Assembly (NCBI GenBank): GCA_018261895.1
Contig: JAGTRT010000020.1
Coordinates: forward strand, 1 to 64,000
Reading direction: 5' to 3'
Length of the DNA: 64,000 nt
DNA from: Pseudomonadota bacterium
GTDB lineage: Bacteria > Pseudomonadota > Gammaproteobacteria > Burkholderiales > Rhodocyclaceae
In this document: positions 62,713-64,000 of the stretch, piece by piece
Position numbering within the stretch: the stretch's first letter is position 1
How the letters are laid out: every line of letters begins with the position of its first letter
Made by a program: the position numbers and the translations under genes
The notes under the pieces: generated by a model
What the model was told of the DNA's origin: nothing
Seen by the model: the letters and a program-made list of their open reading frames with translations, nothing else
The model's database searches: none

Positions 62713-62747
62713 AGTCTCTACAATGCGCGGTTTCGCTGCATTCTACT

Positions 62748-64000
62748 ATGCCCAAAGCTCCTGAACTCCTCGCTCCCGCCGGCTCGCTCGAGATGATGCG
62801 CACCGCCTTCGATTTCGGCGCCGACGCCATCTACGCCGGCCAGCCGCGCTACAGCCTGCGCGTGCGCAACAATGAGTTCGGCAGCCTCGAAAAACTGGGT
62901 GAAGGCATCAACGAGGCGCACGCCCGCGGCAAGGCTTTTTTCGTCGTCAGCAACATCATCCCGCACAACGCCAAGCTGCCGACCTACCTCGACGACATGG
63001 CGCCGGTCATCGCCCTCAAGCCGGACGCGCTGATCATGTCCGACCCCGGCCTCATCGACATGGTGCGCGAAACCTGGCCGGAGCAGGTCATCCACCTGTC
63101 GGTCCAGGCCAACACGGTCAATTGGGCCTCCGTTCGCTTCTGGCAGAAGATGGGCATCGACCGCATCATCCTGTCGCGCGAACTGTCGCTCGACGAGATC
63201 GCGGAAATTCGCCAGCAATGCCCGGACATCGAGCTCGAAGTCTTCGTGCACGGCGCGCTGTGCATCGCCTACTCCGGCCGCTGCCTGCTTTCCGGCTACT
63301 TCAACCACCGCGATCCGAACCAGGGCACCTGCACCAATTCCTGTCGCTGGGACTACAAGTTGAGCACCGCCGACGGGGAATCTCACGGTCAACCGGAAAA
63401 AACGGCCAAAAATAAAATCGAGTACCTGATCGAGGAAAAGCAGCGCCCGGGCGAGCTCATGCCCATCGAGGAAGACGAGCACGGCACCTACATCCTGAAC
63501 TCCAAGGACCTACGCGCCATCGAGCACGTCCAGCGCCTCGTCGAGATCGGCGTCGATTCGCTCAAGATCGAAGGCCGCACCAAGAGCCCGTACTACGTCG
63601 CGCGCACCTCACAGGCCTACCGCCAGGCCATCGACGACGCCGTCGCCGGCAAGCCGCTCGACCCGGCCCTGCTGCGCGAACTCGAAGGCCTGGCCAATCG
63701 CGGCTACACCGACGGATTCCTGCAGCGCCACCACGATGCCGATTACCAGAACTACCTGCGCGGCAGTTCCGAGTCGGACCGCAGCCTTTACGTCGGCGAT
63801 GCCGTGGCTTTCGATGCGGCGCGCGGCCTCATGGAAATCGAGGTCAAGAACCGCTTTTCCGTCGGCGACAAGCTCGAATGCGTGCATCCGTCAGGCAATT
63901 ACGTGCACACCCTGACCCGGATGGAGAACAAAAAGGGTGAAGCGATCACCGTCGCACCGGGCAGCGGCCATCGCGTGTGGATTAATTTGCCCGTCATGTA
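62748..64000 (+). CDS. U32 family peptidase / tRNA hydroxylation protein-like (YegQ/TrhP-like), truncated at window edge
   Basis: MPKAPELLAPAGSLEMMRTAFDFGADAIYAGQPRYSLRVRNNEF...EVFVHGALCIAYSGRCLLSGYFNHRDPNQGTCTNSCRWDYKL...EDEHGTYILNSKDLRAIEHV; open to window end so absent from track. Confidence 0.93.
   Translation, partial: MPKAPELLAPAGSLEMMRTAFDFGADAIYAGQPRYSLRVRNNEFGSLEKLGEGINEAHARGKAFFVVSNIIPHNAKLPTYLDDMAPVIALKPDALIMSDPGLIDMVRETWPEQVIHLSVQANTVNWASVRFWQKMGIDRIILSRELSLDEIAEIRQQCPDIELEVFVHGALCIAYSGRCLLSGYFNHRDPNQGTCTNSCRWDYKLSTADGESHGQPEKTAKNKIEYLIEEKQRPGELMPIEEDEHGTYILNSKDLRAIEHVQRLVEIGVDSLKIEGRTKSPYYVARTSQAYRQAIDDAVAGKPLDPALLRELEGLANRGYTDGFLQRHHDADYQNYLRGSSESDRSLYVGDAVAFDAARGLMEIEVKNRFSVGDKLECVHPSGNYVHTLTRMENKKGEAITVAPGSGHRVWINLPVM
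63381..63419 (+). repeat. Dispersed repeat copy 9, in frame inside U32 peptidase gene
   Basis: TCTCACGGTCAACCGGAAAAAACGGCCAAAAATAAAATC encoding SHGQPEKTAKNKI. Confidence 0.9.

Noticed and set aside
1-64000. CRISPR array
   Set aside because: The only recurrent short repeats are widely dispersed, not regularly spaced with spacers; no cas genes seen.
1-64000. Insertion sequences/transposases
   Set aside because: No DDE or serine transposase motifs recognised in any ORF; mobile content is limited to the integrase island and short repeats.

Overview
This 64 kb window looks like a chromosomal segment of a GC-rich betaproteobacterium, probably Rhodocyclales-like (inferred from gene content and order, not searched). 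Most of it is core genome: etfB end, acyl-CoA ligase, hybrid histidine kinase/response regulator, EF-G-like GTPase, glmU, gltBD, aroKB, pilMNOPQ, PBP1A, cyaY/lptM/lysA, hslR, hslUV, a Zn/Mn-type ABC importer with its own porin, rlmI, an apparently frameshifted xerC, dapF, lipid A acyltransferases, and an AdoMet-cycle block (metK, two HD-GYP genes, SAH riboswitch-ahcY, tlyA, metF). It ends with a Lys/Lys/fMet tRNA cluster, proQ-like, dienelactone hydrolase, rng and a U32 peptidase. A ~9.8 kb low-GC island (about 49385-59233) is inserted into the 3' end of metF. A 14-bp identical core flanks it and a recoded metF tail sits on the left. It carries a Dam-type methylase / 4-TM protein / DGQHR (DndB-like) cassette, an HTH regulator, a lipoprotein, small ORFs, an inverted-repeat-rich non-coding stretch, a DUF3631-type ATPase and a tyrosine integrase. 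The strongest unexplained signal outside the island is a ~38-bp dispersed repeat (core TCACGGTCAACCGGAAAAAA..GCCCAAAATTGAAAT). About nine copies occur in this window, in intergenic spacers and in frame inside genes; one copy encodes most of a signal peptide. Other points of interest are a near-complete palindrome filling the lysA-hslR gap and a structured leader upstream of metK.
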